Numbered from the stretch's first letter, positions 16,847 to 25,093 are shown. The stretch is DNA of 26,269 bases from RGIG5270 sp045538635 (GCA_045538635.1 JAZSRU010000146.1:1-26269), one strand, 5' to 3'. A program made the numbers and translations. The notes: generated by a model from the sequence alone, not told the origin.

Positions 16847-17821
16847 ATGCCGATGCAAAAATCACAAATGCACCGCCTGATGCGGATTGCCGCCTTGCTC
16901 AAAGAAAACCGTTACCCCAACTCCGAAACCCTCGTCAAAGAATTCCGCCGGATCGCCATTGAAGAAAATCTGGATATCGAATGCGGCAAAAAAACTATTC
17001 TCCGGGATATGAAAGTCCTCGAAAATGAATTCGGCTGCCCCCTCGCCTTTGACCGCGCCCGCAACGGTTATTATCTGAAACATCACGGATGGGATTTTAT
17101 TTCCCCCGCTCTGCTCGACGAAAACGAAATGCTCGCTGCTGTAGTCGGTGCCAGAATCGCAGAAAAAATCTTCCCCGCCCCATTAAAAAACAAAATCCGC
17201 AATGCCGTCGATTACCTGCTCCAGAACAATAATCCGGATTTCCTCGACAGCGCAAATATGGATAGTTTGAACATTCTGTCCGGTCTTTACGCCAACATTG
17301 ATCCGGAAATTTTTCAGACACTTTTTCTCGGCTGGCAGACCAATCAATGCGTAAAAATCGCCTACGCAGACAGGCTGGGAGAAGTTACAGAACGCATTAT
17401 CGAACCGCACACGCTGGTATTTTTCAACAATTCATGGTACACCAAAGGTTTCTGCCGCATGAAAAATCAGCCCCGCACATTCGCTCTGCTCCGGATAAAA
17501 AAAGCTGAACTCATGCAGTGGAATTTTGAATCTGACAAAGAGATCATAAATTCAGTAAATCCGGATGATTTCCTCGGATTTGAAAAAATCAACAATGTCA
17601 GACTGCATGCCAATAATCATGCCCTCGACTGCATGAAATCCGCTCCATTGCATACCCATCAAGTCATCCATGATGACGGCACTGTGGAAATTCCGTCAGT
17701 ATCAAAAGAGGTACTTTTTCCATTCATTCTTTCGCAGGAAGGCAATGTAAAACTCCTTGAACCCGCCAATTTGCAATCGGAACTCAAAGAAAAACTGCAG
17801 CAAATGCTCGCTCAATACTGA
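16847..17821 (+). CDS. WYL-domain transcriptional regulator (HTH + WYL)
   Basis: A 324-residue predicted DNA-binding regulator. The N-terminal winged helix covers about 5-75 (RLMRIAALLKENRYPNSETL ... KKTILRDMKVLENEFGCPL), in the YafY-like pattern. The WYL ligand-sensing domain follows at about 150-225, with 'VKIAYADRLGEVTERIIEPHTLVFFNNSWYTKGFCRMKNQPRTFALLRI'. Its core reads SWYTKGFC where WYL proteins have a W-Y-L-x-A/G pattern. A C-terminal extension (about 240-324) matches the WYL C-terminal region. GGAG lies about 9 nt before the ATG. It stands alone between the glycosyltransferases and the protease pair. An operator-like repeat in its own promoter suggests autoregulation. Confidence 0.85.
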   Translation: MPMQKSQMHRLMRIAALLKENRYPNSETLVKEFRRIAIEENLDIECGKKTILRDMKVLENEFGCPLAFDRARNGYYLKHHGWDFISPALLDENEMLAAVVGARIAEKIFPAPLKNKIRNAVDYLLQNNNPDFLDSANMDSLNILSGLYANIDPEIFQTLFLGWQTNQCVKIAYADRLGEVTERIIEPHTLVFFNNSWYTKGFCRMKNQPRTFALLRIKKAELMQWNFESDKEIINSVNPDDFLGFEKINNVRLHANNHALDCMKSAPLHTHQVIHDDGTVEIPSVSKEVLFPFILSQEGNVKLLEPANLQSELKEKLQQMLAQY

Positions 17822-17883
17822 CTTTTTTCAATTTTCCCGGCTTGACAGCTTACCTGACAGATCCGGCGATAAAATCTGAGTTT

Positions 17884-18333
17884 TTATTTATTTTTTTTCA
17901 TCATGCTCAAGATTCGGACTTTCGCATCCTGATTTTTTGCCAATATCTGATTTTTTGCCATTGACATTGTGAGGGCATTGGTCAAAACAGTTTTATGAGT
18001 TTCCCATTTATTGTCCTTGTTGAGCATTTTATAGCGCACGACCAGAACTTTATCCTCTCCCGGGTCTGCCGCAAGAATCCTGACCATACAATCAGGATTG
18101 CGGCGTCTGATTTCTTCAATCATCGCTTTCTCGGTCAGAAAATCACGGAGAGTGACTGATGCAGAAGTCCATTTTTCTTTATCTTTTCTGCTATTTTTAC
18201 TGCTGTTGCCGGCAGAGAGTTTCTGATACTGATAACGGATTGAAACATTTACTCCGGCAGGCACGATACCGTCAGCGGCAAAAACATTACATACAAACAC
18301 AAACATTACACAAAGCATCATGATTTTTTTCAT
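17884..18333 (-). CDS. small exported protein with an internal repeat
   Basis: A 149-residue protein with a clear signal peptide (MKKIMMLCVMFVFVCNVFA). The mature part is basic and contains two similar segments: 'IEEIRRRNPDCMVRILA' (about 73-89) and 'KNQILAKNQDAKVRILS' (about 127-143). In each, a short helix with an N-x-D core is followed by a V-R-I-L strand. No family is recognised. It overlaps the upstream protease gene by 4 bp (ATGA), with GGAG before the start, so the two are coupled. A role as partner, substrate or inhibitor of the protease is possible but only inferred. It converges with the WYL gene; no clear terminator was found in the 62-bp gap. Confidence 0.7.
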   Translation of the reverse strand: MKKIMMLCVMFVFVCNVFAADGIVPAGVNVSIRYQYQKLSAGNSSKNSRKDKEKWTSASVTLRDFLTEKAMIEEIRRRNPDCMVRILAADPGEDKVLVVRYKMLNKDNKWETHKTVLTNALTMSMAKNQILAKNQDAKVRILSMMKKNK

Positions 18334-19073
18334 AACACAATCTCCTTTTCCTTAAGCTTATCAGCGATTGGTTCATATATGTAATTTATAATCTTCCTGT
18401 TGATTCTTTCCGGAACGATCAGATAAAAACCATTTGTCATTTTGGCAACATCAGCAATTTTTATATTTTTTTTGCGCTGTTTCCCCCCCCATGAATCAGA
18501 AAAAATAAAACTGTCAATTTTCTTCGTTTTCATGTTTAAATGATATCCGTGAAATACACGCACATGTGCGCCATCGCCGTCGTTTTCTTCAATGATATAC
18601 TCTTTTTGCTTTTTTTTGATATCATAATCGGGAGCCAGCAGCAAATCCACCAGCCATTGCAGAGGTATTCCGCAGTCAATTGCCCGCTTTACAGATTCAA
18701 AAACTTCATTTTCAGCATCCTTCATCATCGGAATATAAAGCATCTGCATTTTGTATTTTTTGAGCTGCCCCATCAAATATGAACTGAACATATAGGCTTT
18801 GCGGTCCTCGCGTTTTTTATTTTTTTCGCTGTCCCGGCGGAGTCTGGCGGAACTCACATAAATACCGTAATAATCAAGGATCATCGACATTGAAGTAGGA
18901 TTACATGTTTCCCCCTTCTGTTTCTCACTTTTGATCCTCATATAAACATCACCGGAGCTTACGCGCTTAACATTTTTGGCATACGGACTCGCGGGCATAC
19001 GGCTTTTTCCCGCAGCGGATGCCGTACAACAGCAGCAAACCAATACTGCTGCAATTCTCATTAGCAGCTTCAT
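18330..19073 (-). CDS. exported C39-like (papain-fold) cysteine peptidase
   Basis: A 247-residue protein with an N-terminal signal peptide (MKLLMRIAAVLVCCCCTASA), unusual for four consecutive Cys in its hydrophobic core. The mature part fits the C39-like/peptidase_C39_2 pattern. Cys57 lies in GETCNPTSMSMILDYYG (54-70). His170 lies in GDGAHVRVFHGYHLN, and Asp193 in the FSDSWGG strand supplies the third residue. It should act in the periplasm or outside the cell, cutting an unknown protein or peptide. There is no ABC transporter domain, so it is not a bacteriocin exporter. GGAG lies 5 nt before the ATG. It is the first gene of a two-gene unit with the small exported protein. Confidence 0.75.
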   Translation of the reverse strand: MKLLMRIAAVLVCCCCTASAAGKSRMPASPYAKNVKRVSSGDVYMRIKSEKQKGETCNPTSMSMILDYYGIYVSSARLRRDSEKNKKREDRKAYMFSSYLMGQLKKYKMQMLYIPMMKDAENEVFESVKRAIDCGIPLQWLVDLLLAPDYDIKKKQKEYIIEENDGDGAHVRVFHGYHLNMKTKKIDSFIFSDSWGGKQRKKNIKIADVAKMTNGFYLIVPERINRKIINYIYEPIADKLKEKEIVL

Positions 19074-19167
19074 AATATCTCCTTTTCAAATACTTTGCAT
19101 TAAGATAGTACAGGAAAATATTTTTTCAAATAAATTATCAAAAATCATTATTTTTTTATTATGATAT

Positions 19168-19196
19168 TTGCATTTATAAATACAAGGAATTATATT
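19168..19196 (+). promoter_or_regulatory. candidate promoter of the GHL6-type gene
   Basis: TTGCAT (19168-19173) and TATATT (19191-19196) are 17 nt apart, 46 bp before the ATG. This is the third copy of this exact promoter form in the window. Confidence 0.6.
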
Positions 19197-19242
19197 AATT
19201 TCAAACAACTAAACGGTTAACTTATTTTTACAGGAAAAAATC

Positions 19243-21216
19243 ATGAACAAACCCAAATACATCCTCTTTTTTGACAATCACACCCAGAAATGCTGTCCTG
19301 ATGTCGGACACAGCTTTGATGCCGAAAAATTTGCTGATGATATTCAACAGATCGGCGCCGACCTCGTCGGCTTCCATGCCAAATGCAATCAGGGATTCTG
19401 TTATTATGACACAAAAACAGGAGTGCGCCACCCCTCACTCAAAGAAGGTCATGACCTTTTCGGTGAAGTTTTCAACGCACTTTCAAAAAGAAATATCAAA
19501 GTTTCCGCCTACTTCAACTGCGGCTTGAGCGACGAAAACGGAGTGCAGCATCCGGAATGGTGCAAAGTCACTCCCGATGATAAAGTTTTTCACAAATATG
19601 TCCTCGACAGTAATATCACCCCGTACATGCGTATAATGTGTGTCAACTCCCCCTACCGCGACTACCTCCTCAGCCTGATTCGTGAAGTCAAGGAGAAATA
19701 TCCTGTTGCCGGATTCCTGTTTGACAGTTTCAACGCTTTTCCCTGCGTATGCAAACACTGTGTTGAAGGTATGCGCAAACTCGGAATGGACCCAAAAAAT
19801 CCAGAAGATCAGAAGAAATTTGCCCGTCTGTCAGATGAGCGCCTGGCCCGTGATATTTCGGAAATCGTTCAGCCGCGTCGCGACGGTCTGCTGATGTTCT
19901 GCCTCGGACTTTCCGGCAGAAACAACCTCAAATACGGTTCATACCTTGAATGTGAATGTCTGCCGACTGTCCCCTGCTGGGGGTATGACTGGCTGCCTGC
20001 CAAAGCCCGCAATCTGCGCACTCTGACCGAAAACAATGAACCCGTACTCAATATGACCGGCAGATTCTACAACTGGGGCGATTTCGGCAGTCTGCGTACC
20101 GATGCCGCTATTGAATACGACCTCTTTTTCGGACTTGCCAATGGTATGCGTCCGAATATCGGAGATCACTTCATCCCCAATGGGACTTATTACCGCGGCA
20201 TCGTAAACAGCCTTACCCGCATTTACGGCAAAATCAAACAATACGAACCATGGTTCGATGAAGCAAAAAATCCCGTTGATTGCGCCCTCGTTTTCCCCAC
20301 AATGACGGTTACTGAAACCTCAAAAGCCGCGATCCGTATGCTTTCTGAACTCAATATGCAGTTTGATTGCATTGACCCTCTCAACGACTGGAGCAAATAC
20401 GATCTGCTCATCCTCGCAGACGATGTTATCATTGATGAAAACATCCGCGAAAAACTTTCCGCCCATTTCCAAAAAGGCGGCAAAGTCATCGCCACCGGAA
20501 CATCCGGTCTGGATGCAGACGGCAGAAATTTTGTATTTGAGAAAGAATGGGGCGTCAAGTTCAAATCTGATTCAACATTCGATCCTGCCTACTTCTGCAT
20601 GACAGAAAAATACAAAGATGTAACTCCGGAACTGCCGCTTGCCCCCAACACAAACTGTATAAATGTTGAAGCTCTCAACGGCACAACTGTTGCATCCAAT
20701 ATTGTTGCACCGTATTACAACAAAGGTTTTGACGGGATTTACTCATGTTTCTACACCCCTCCGGCACAGCCGACCGATTTGCCGTTTATCACTCTTGCAG
20801 AAAAAGTTGCTTACTGTTCCGGTAAACTTTTTGCCGGTTATTTCAAAGCGGCGTCTGTCGAACTCCGTTATGTAATGAAAATGATGCTGGATCACCTGCT
20901 GGCTGAACCGATGATCAAAGTCAGTAACAAACTTCCATCTTTCGGCAGAGTTTTTGTCAGCGAACAACCATCCAGAAAAATGGTTCATCTCCTGAACTAC
21001 ATCCCGGAAATGCGAGGAGAAATGCTCATTGTTGAAGAGGCTCTCGAAGCGTACAATGTGGATGTCAAGCTCCGTCTTGACGGCAGAAAAGTCAAAAAAG
21101 TTTACAGTTGCCCCGACTGCAAAGAACTTGATTTTGCCATAGACGGCAATTACATAAACTTCACAGTTCCGTATTTCAAAGGTTACAGCATGACCGCTGT
21201 CGAATTTGAAGATTGA
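19243..21216 (+). CDS. GHL6-type putative glycoside hydrolase
   Basis: A 657-residue predicted carbohydrate-active enzyme without a signal peptide, so probably cytoplasmic. The N-terminal TIM-barrel part resembles 'hypothetical glycosyl hydrolase 6' and the alpha-L-fucosidase/beta-galactosidase superfamily. Key stretches are DAEKFADDIQQIGADLVGFH (26-45), a strand 'IKVSAYFNCGLSDENG' (85-100) with 'HPEW', and 'VAGFLFDSF' (155-163), where Asp161 is a candidate catalytic residue. A Rossmann-like second domain follows ('YDLLILADDVIIDENIREKL ... GGKVIATGTSGL', about 385-430), like the beta-galactosidase trimerisation domain. A small beta domain ends the protein. The substrate is unknown. A weak AGGA lies before the ATG. 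It has its own promoter and terminator, separate from the DUF4838 gene. Confidence 0.78.
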   Translation: MNKPKYILFFDNHTQKCCPDVGHSFDAEKFADDIQQIGADLVGFHAKCNQGFCYYDTKTGVRHPSLKEGHDLFGEVFNALSKRNIKVSAYFNCGLSDENGVQHPEWCKVTPDDKVFHKYVLDSNITPYMRIMCVNSPYRDYLLSLIREVKEKYPVAGFLFDSFNAFPCVCKHCVEGMRKLGMDPKNPEDQKKFARLSDERLARDISEIVQPRRDGLLMFCLGLSGRNNLKYGSYLECECLPTVPCWGYDWLPAKARNLRTLTENNEPVLNMTGRFYNWGDFGSLRTDAAIEYDLFFGLANGMRPNIGDHFIPNGTYYRGIVNSLTRIYGKIKQYEPWFDEAKNPVDCALVFPTMTVTETSKAAIRMLSELNMQFDCIDPLNDWSKYDLLILADDVIIDENIREKLSAHFQKGGKVIATGTSGLDADGRNFVFEKEWGVKFKSDSTFDPAYFCMTEKYKDVTPELPLAPNTNCINVEALNGTTVASNIVAPYYNKGFDGIYSCFYTPPAQPTDLPFITLAEKVAYCSGKLFAGYFKAASVELRYVMKMMLDHLLAEPMIKVSNKLPSFGRVFVSEQPSRKMVHLLNYIPEMRGEMLIVEEALEAYNVDVKLRLDGRKVKKVYSCPDCKELDFAIDGNYINFTVPYFKGYSMTAVEFED

Positions 21217-21256
21217 TTCATTACACAAAAAACAAAAACTTGCTTTTTAACAACTT

Positions 21257-21295
21257 TATCCCGCCATTGCCAATGCAACAGCGGGATATTTCTTT
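21257..21295 (+). terminator. intrinsic terminator after the GHL6-type gene
   Basis: The 8-bp stem TATCCCGC/GCGGGATA with a 16-nt loop is followed by TTTCTTT. It lies 40 bp after the stop. Confidence 0.75.
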
Positions 21296-21324
21296 ATAAA
21301 ATCTGTTTTTCAACTCTTTTAAAC

Positions 21325-21353
21325 TTGACAAAACAACATTTACGCTGTATTAT
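21325..21353 (+). promoter_or_regulatory. strong candidate promoter of the DUF4838 gene
   Basis: A consensus TTGACA (21325-21330) and TATTAT (21348-21353) are separated by the optimal 17 nt, 52 bp before the ATG. Confidence 0.7.
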
Positions 21354-21405
21354 TTCAAATAAAAAAAATACACTGTTATAAACAATAACTCAGAAAGAAA
21401 CTTTT

Positions 21406-23733
21406 ATGAAAACAAAAATCTATGCCGCTGCCGTTTTTTTTATATTGATGCAGACACTCATGGCATCATTCACCATCGTCAAGCCCGACAAATATGCAAG
21501 TTACGACAACTTCGCCGCCGATGAACTCGCGCTGCATCTCCGCAAAATAACTGCTTCCAATGTGAAAACTGTCTGCGAAAAAGATTATAAAAACTCACGC
21601 CCGGTAATCTTTCTCGGCAACACAACCGCAGGCAAAAATGCCGCCAAAAATCTGAAATTCCCCGAAGAATGGCGCATCCTCTCTCTCGACTCTGATTCTC
21701 TCGTCCTCACCGGTTCCGATCCCAAAGGCATGCTGCACAGCATTTATGAATTTCTGGAAAAATTCGCCGGTGTACGCTGGTTCGATGAATTCAATTTCTC
21801 CATTCCGGAAAACAAAAATTTCAAACTCCCATCCAATGCCGATATAACCGGCAAACCGTATTTCCGCGTCCGCCATATTTATGACACTCTGGACTGGCAG
21901 CATATTTCCCATGTTTTCAAAGCGCGCAACAAAAGTCAGTCCGCCGGCACGCCCGAAACCGCTGATTATTCTCTTGTCGGCTCCCCTGCCCCCCACCACA
22001 CGTTCAACCGTTACAGCAGCAGATTCAAATCACCAAAACCGGAAATGTTCGCGCTCATCAAAGGCAAAGGCAGATTGACCGACGCCAAAGGTCAACTCTG
22101 CATGACCAATCCCGAAACCCGTAAACAGGTGCTTGAAATCCTGCGCGGATTCATACGGGCAGACCGCAAAAAAGCTGCCAAAGCCAATGTCCCCCCGCCT
22201 GTTATTTATGATATCAGCGCAAATGATGTCCACAGCTTCTGCCAATGCGATGGATGCAATGCCATTGCCGAACGCGAAGGAGGAGCTTATTCAGCTCCGC
22301 AGCTTGACTTTATCAACTATATCGCCAATGAAATAGCCAAAGAATATCCCGATATTTTCATCCGTACTTTTGCCTATATGCACACTTACGACCCGCCGAA
22401 AACAATGAAAGCAGCAAAAAATGTCATCATTCACATTGCTATCCTCGGTTATGAATTCGGCAAAGTCGGCAAACGCGATACCATGAGCGCACTGAACACA
22501 CCCGAAAATGCATACTCTATGCAGCTTATCAAAAACTGGGGACCGCACGCCGACAACCTCGCCATGTGGGACTACTGGAAACTCTGGGGCGGACATCACC
22601 AGATGCAGGATCCATATGTCAATGTCTATCCGATCATTTACAATATGAAAGTTTACAAAGACAACAATATCAAAGATATTTTCGTTGAATGTGAATCCCC
22701 CGCCGAAACAAGTTTCTTCGGTTTGAAACGCTATCTCGGCATGCGTCTGATGGACAATCCCGACCGCGATCCAGACAAAGAAATTGATATTTTCATGCGC
22801 GGAATGTACGGCAAAGCCGCCCCCGTAATGAAAGAATACCTTGACTTTCTCTCTGACAATCAGACCCGCAACAAACTCGTACTCGGCAGACTCTCCACCA
22901 GAAACCGTACTGATCTTAACGGAGCGTTTTACTCCCGCGCCATGAAACTTCTCACCCGCGCACAAAAACTTGCCGCCACAGACAGCAATAAACTTGCCAA
23001 AGCCAATGTAGAACGCGAATTCATTCCGGTAATCGGTTCATGGCTCGACCGCTACGGCAAACATAAAGATGGCAAAAACGATTTTGATTTCCAAAAAATG
23101 CTCTCCGAATACGAAAAATACAGCCGCGCCGCCATTGATTACTACTACCGCGATACCAAATCAGGACACTATAAAAAATCCAAATTCCACGACAGAATAA
23201 GCAAAACTGTTAAAAATCTCAAACGCTGGCAGCTCCCCAAAAATGTCAAACTCCCAAAAGAATTGCAGGGCAAAAATGTCATTACCATGCAGACTTATCA
23301 CTTCCGCAATGCCAGCAAGGCAAAATTCATCAGGGACCGCGCCGCCCAAACCGGTGAAGCAATCGTCCTCGGCAAAGAATCTCCCAATAAATCGTCCGGC
23401 AACAGAACTATTTTCGGCGTTCATGACCGCATAAAAGGCAACAAATTCATTTCCATCAAAAATGCCGACATCCCGCAGGATGAAAAATACCACCTCATCC
23501 ATATCGGTCAGGCCACGATGAAAAATTCACAGGCTTACTTCTTTGCCGGCAACACATGCGGAATACAATGCGGACTTGATATAATTTTCAAAGATGGTGC
23601 TTCCGATGAGGAAAATACTTACGATTTCTATGCATCTGTAAAATTCTCCGGTCCGCAGTATGTCAAAAACTCAAAACAGCAGGAAAGCATGATCGCTGTC
23701 GATGCTCTCTATGCTGTCAAAATAAAAAAATAG
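21406..23733 (+). CDS. exported DUF4838 / GH67-N-like glycosidase-type protein
   Basis: A 775-residue protein exported by a signal peptide (MKTKIYAAAVFFILMQTLMA). It probably degrades or binds a polysaccharide outside the cytoplasm. An alpha-glucuronidase-N-like domain covers about 22-145 ('YASYDNFAADELALHLRKIT', 'VIFLGNTTAG', 'GSDPKGMLHSIYEFLEKFAGVRWF'). The DUF4838 barrel follows at about 150-480, with 'DISANDVHSFCQCDGC' (near 268-283), a Cys cluster typical of the family, then 'YANMAW'-like strands such as 'NLAMWDYWKLWGG'. The C-terminal domain is beta-rich. The stop TAG uses the first base of a MITE; before that insertion the stop would have been TAA at the same codon, so the protein is intact. 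The next gene was then only about 15 bp away, so the two probably formed one operon. Confidence 0.82.
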   Translation: MKTKIYAAAVFFILMQTLMASFTIVKPDKYASYDNFAADELALHLRKITASNVKTVCEKDYKNSRPVIFLGNTTAGKNAAKNLKFPEEWRILSLDSDSLVLTGSDPKGMLHSIYEFLEKFAGVRWFDEFNFSIPENKNFKLPSNADITGKPYFRVRHIYDTLDWQHISHVFKARNKSQSAGTPETADYSLVGSPAPHHTFNRYSSRFKSPKPEMFALIKGKGRLTDAKGQLCMTNPETRKQVLEILRGFIRADRKKAAKANVPPPVIYDISANDVHSFCQCDGCNAIAEREGGAYSAPQLDFINYIANEIAKEYPDIFIRTFAYMHTYDPPKTMKAAKNVIIHIAILGYEFGKVGKRDTMSALNTPENAYSMQLIKNWGPHADNLAMWDYWKLWGGHHQMQDPYVNVYPIIYNMKVYKDNNIKDIFVECESPAETSFFGLKRYLGMRLMDNPDRDPDKEIDIFMRGMYGKAAPVMKEYLDFLSDNQTRNKLVLGRLSTRNRTDLNGAFYSRAMKLLTRAQKLAATDSNKLAKANVEREFIPVIGSWLDRYGKHKDGKNDFDFQKMLSEYEKYSRAAIDYYYRDTKSGHYKKSKFHDRISKTVKNLKRWQLPKNVKLPKELQGKNVITMQTYHFRNASKAKFIRDRAAQTGEAIVLGKESPNKSSGNRTIFGVHDRIKGNKFISIKNADIPQDEKYHLIHIGQATMKNSQAYFFAGNTCGIQCGLDIIFKDGASDEENTYDFYASVKFSGPQYVKNSKQQESMIAVDALYAVKIKK

Positions 23734-24039
23734 GCTGTGTACTAAACATTGACTGATTTTTTATTGCAAGGGGGCTGATTGCGCCCCCCTGCTACCCCCG
23801 CAAGGGGATGTCCATCCCCGTTTTGTAACGCTGGCGCGATAGTGTCAGCGGCTGAGTGGTGTCAAGCATTATTTGCGGTGAAGTATTTGCTTCATCCTTC
23901 CTCTTTTTTGAGGAATGATGAATCAAATCTTTCACCGCGATTAGCCACATTGGGGTATTGCCGTATTTTGCTTGCGCAAAATACTATACCCCAAACCACT
24001 CAGTTTTTTAAATTATCAGTCTATGTTTAGTACAGAGCC
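23733..24039. mobile_element. 307-bp MITE-like element with 25-bp terminal inverted repeats
   Basis: The ends 23733-23757 and 24015-24039 match as inverted repeats at 23 of 25 positions (left end begins GGCTGTGTACTAAACATT). Both flanks carry AAATA (23728-23732 and 24040-24044), a possible 5-bp target duplication. The interior is built of nested inverted repeats: AGGGGGC/GCCCCCCT near 23770-23790; CTGAGTGGT/ACCACTCAG (23852-23860, 23995-24003); a long hairpin from GCGGTGAA to TTCACCGC (23875-23938); and TGGGGTAT/ATACCCCA enclosing GTATTTTGC/GCAAAATAC (23951-23993). It has no transposase and no credible ORF, so it must be mobilised in trans. I cannot assign it to a named IS family. Confidence 0.8.
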
Positions 24040-24060
24040 AAATAAATAAAGGATATATTT

Positions 24061-24951
24061 ATGGATATTGCGATCAATACCGATTTTCACGGCAGTCAAT
24101 GCTGTGCCGAACCCAAACTCAGACTCATTGCAGAGGCAAACTTCACCCATTTGCACTGGTGCCACGAATGGAACTCCGATTTTCTTTACTCAAAATATGA
24201 AATCGCTGAAATCGCCAAATGGCTCAAAAAATACAATCTCAAACTTCTCGATATCCACGGCTCGACCGGCAGGGAAAAACTATGGTTCTCTCCGGAAGAA
24301 TACCGCCGCAAATCCGGTGTCGAACTGGTTCTCAACCGCATACGCATGTTCGCGGAACTTGAAGGTCAGGGCGGAGTTATCATGCACATCCCCAAAATCA
24401 CAACCGCTATGACTCCTGAAGCACGCACCATGGCAAAAACTCAATACGCAGCTCTCAAACGCTCTCTTGATGAACTCATGCCGGAACTTGAAAAAAACAA
24501 TGTCCTGATTGCCGTTGAAAATACTTTTTCCGATTCTTTTGAATTTATTTATGACCTCATGGAAAATTATCCGGCTGAATATCTCGGCATTACCTATGAT
24601 TCTGGACACGGCAATATCGCAGAGGCCAAAGGGCTTGATCTTCTGGAAAAAGTCAAAGACAGAATCCAAGTTCTACACCTCAACGACAATGATCACTCCG
24701 GCGACCAACACCAGCCGCCTTTTTACGGCAATATCGACTGGGACCGCATGCTTGATATCCTGAATCGTTCCTCATACGCCCAAACGGACAGACCGTTGAG
24801 TTTTGAACTTGCCACATACAGCACTCCGTTTAAAACAGAGGAAAGCGATCCGGAAAAACTTGACGCCATCCTCCGTGAATTTCTGAAAGATGCATACGCC
24901 AGATGTGAAAAAATCGCAAAAAAATATGAAACTATGAAAAAACAAAATTAA
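24061..24951 (+). CDS. TIM-barrel sugar (phosphate) isomerase/epimerase
   Basis: A 296-residue cytoplasmic protein of the xylose-isomerase-like TIM-barrel superfamily (AP endonuclease family 2 fold). Metal ligands expected for the family are visible: Glu153 in LIAVENTF, Asp180 and His183 in ITYDSGHGN, His206 in VLHLNDND, and Glu249 in SFELA. 'FYGNIDW' (221-227) is also typical. The likely reaction is interconversion of keto and aldo sugars or epimers, but the substrate is not evident. AAAGGA lies 7 nt before the ATG and lies outside the MITE. Without the MITE the gene would directly follow the DUF4838 gene, so it may complete the processing of a sugar released by that enzyme. Confidence 0.85.
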   Translation: MDIAINTDFHGSQCCAEPKLRLIAEANFTHLHWCHEWNSDFLYSKYEIAEIAKWLKKYNLKLLDIHGSTGREKLWFSPEEYRRKSGVELVLNRIRMFAELEGQGGVIMHIPKITTAMTPEARTMAKTQYAALKRSLDELMPELEKNNVLIAVENTFSDSFEFIYDLMENYPAEYLGITYDSGHGNIAEAKGLDLLEKVKDRIQVLHLNDNDHSGDQHQPPFYGNIDWDRMLDILNRSSYAQTDRPLSFELATYSTPFKTEESDPEKLDAILREFLKDAYARCEKIAKKYETMKKQN

Positions 24952-24979
24952 AAAATTTGAATATTTTCATTTTATCATA

Positions 24980-25008
24980 TTGACATTTGTATTTGTATAT
25001 GCTATAAT
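24980..25008 (+). promoter_or_regulatory. perfect consensus promoter ahead of the invertible segment
   Basis: TTGACA (24980-24985) and TATAAT (25003-25008) are separated by 17 nt, a full match to the bacterial housekeeping consensus. Transcription would start near 25015 and enter the segment that precedes the prepilin gene body. No start codon with a ribosome-binding site follows nearby on this strand. Confidence 0.75.
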
Positions 25009-25042
25009 GACAAAAGCCTTGATTCATTGCCTGAATAGCGCG

Positions 25043-25093
25043 CTAACTTCCTATAATGTGTATTTTGTCATGTTCTTTGAGGTTGTTTTTCAT
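25043..25093 (-). CDS. detached start cassette of the prepilin gene (RBS, ATG and 16 codons)
   Basis: On the minus strand AGAAAGGA (25107-25100) lies 6 nt before an ATG at 25093. It is followed by 16 codons, MKNNLKEHDKIHIIGS, and a TAG just after the left inverted repeat. As a free peptide it makes little sense. The last codons are encoded by the 20-bp repeat also found at 25509-25528, where the same reading frame continues into FTLIELLVV. It is the natural N-terminus of the prepilin, carried on the wrong strand in this configuration. Confidence 0.75.
   Translation of the reverse strand: MKNNLKEHDKIHIIGS
25045..25064 (+). repeat. left inverted repeat (20 bp) of the invertible segment
   Basis: AACTTCCTATAATGTGTATT is the exact reverse complement of 25509-25528. 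Identity ends sharply on both sides. Confidence 0.9.

Noticed and set aside
17822..17883. Promoter-like TTGACA near 17840 and a possible terminator between convergent genes
   Set aside because: The nearest -10-like hexamer is 22 nt away, and no stable stem with a T-tract was found.
22291..22965. 224-residue minus-strand ORF inside the DUF4838 gene
   Set aside because: It is a shadow frame of a gene with clear domain structure and its own promoter.
23779..24030. 83-residue ORF inside the MITE-like element
   Set aside because: It lies entirely within nested inverted repeats, has no ribosome-binding site and looks like no transposase.
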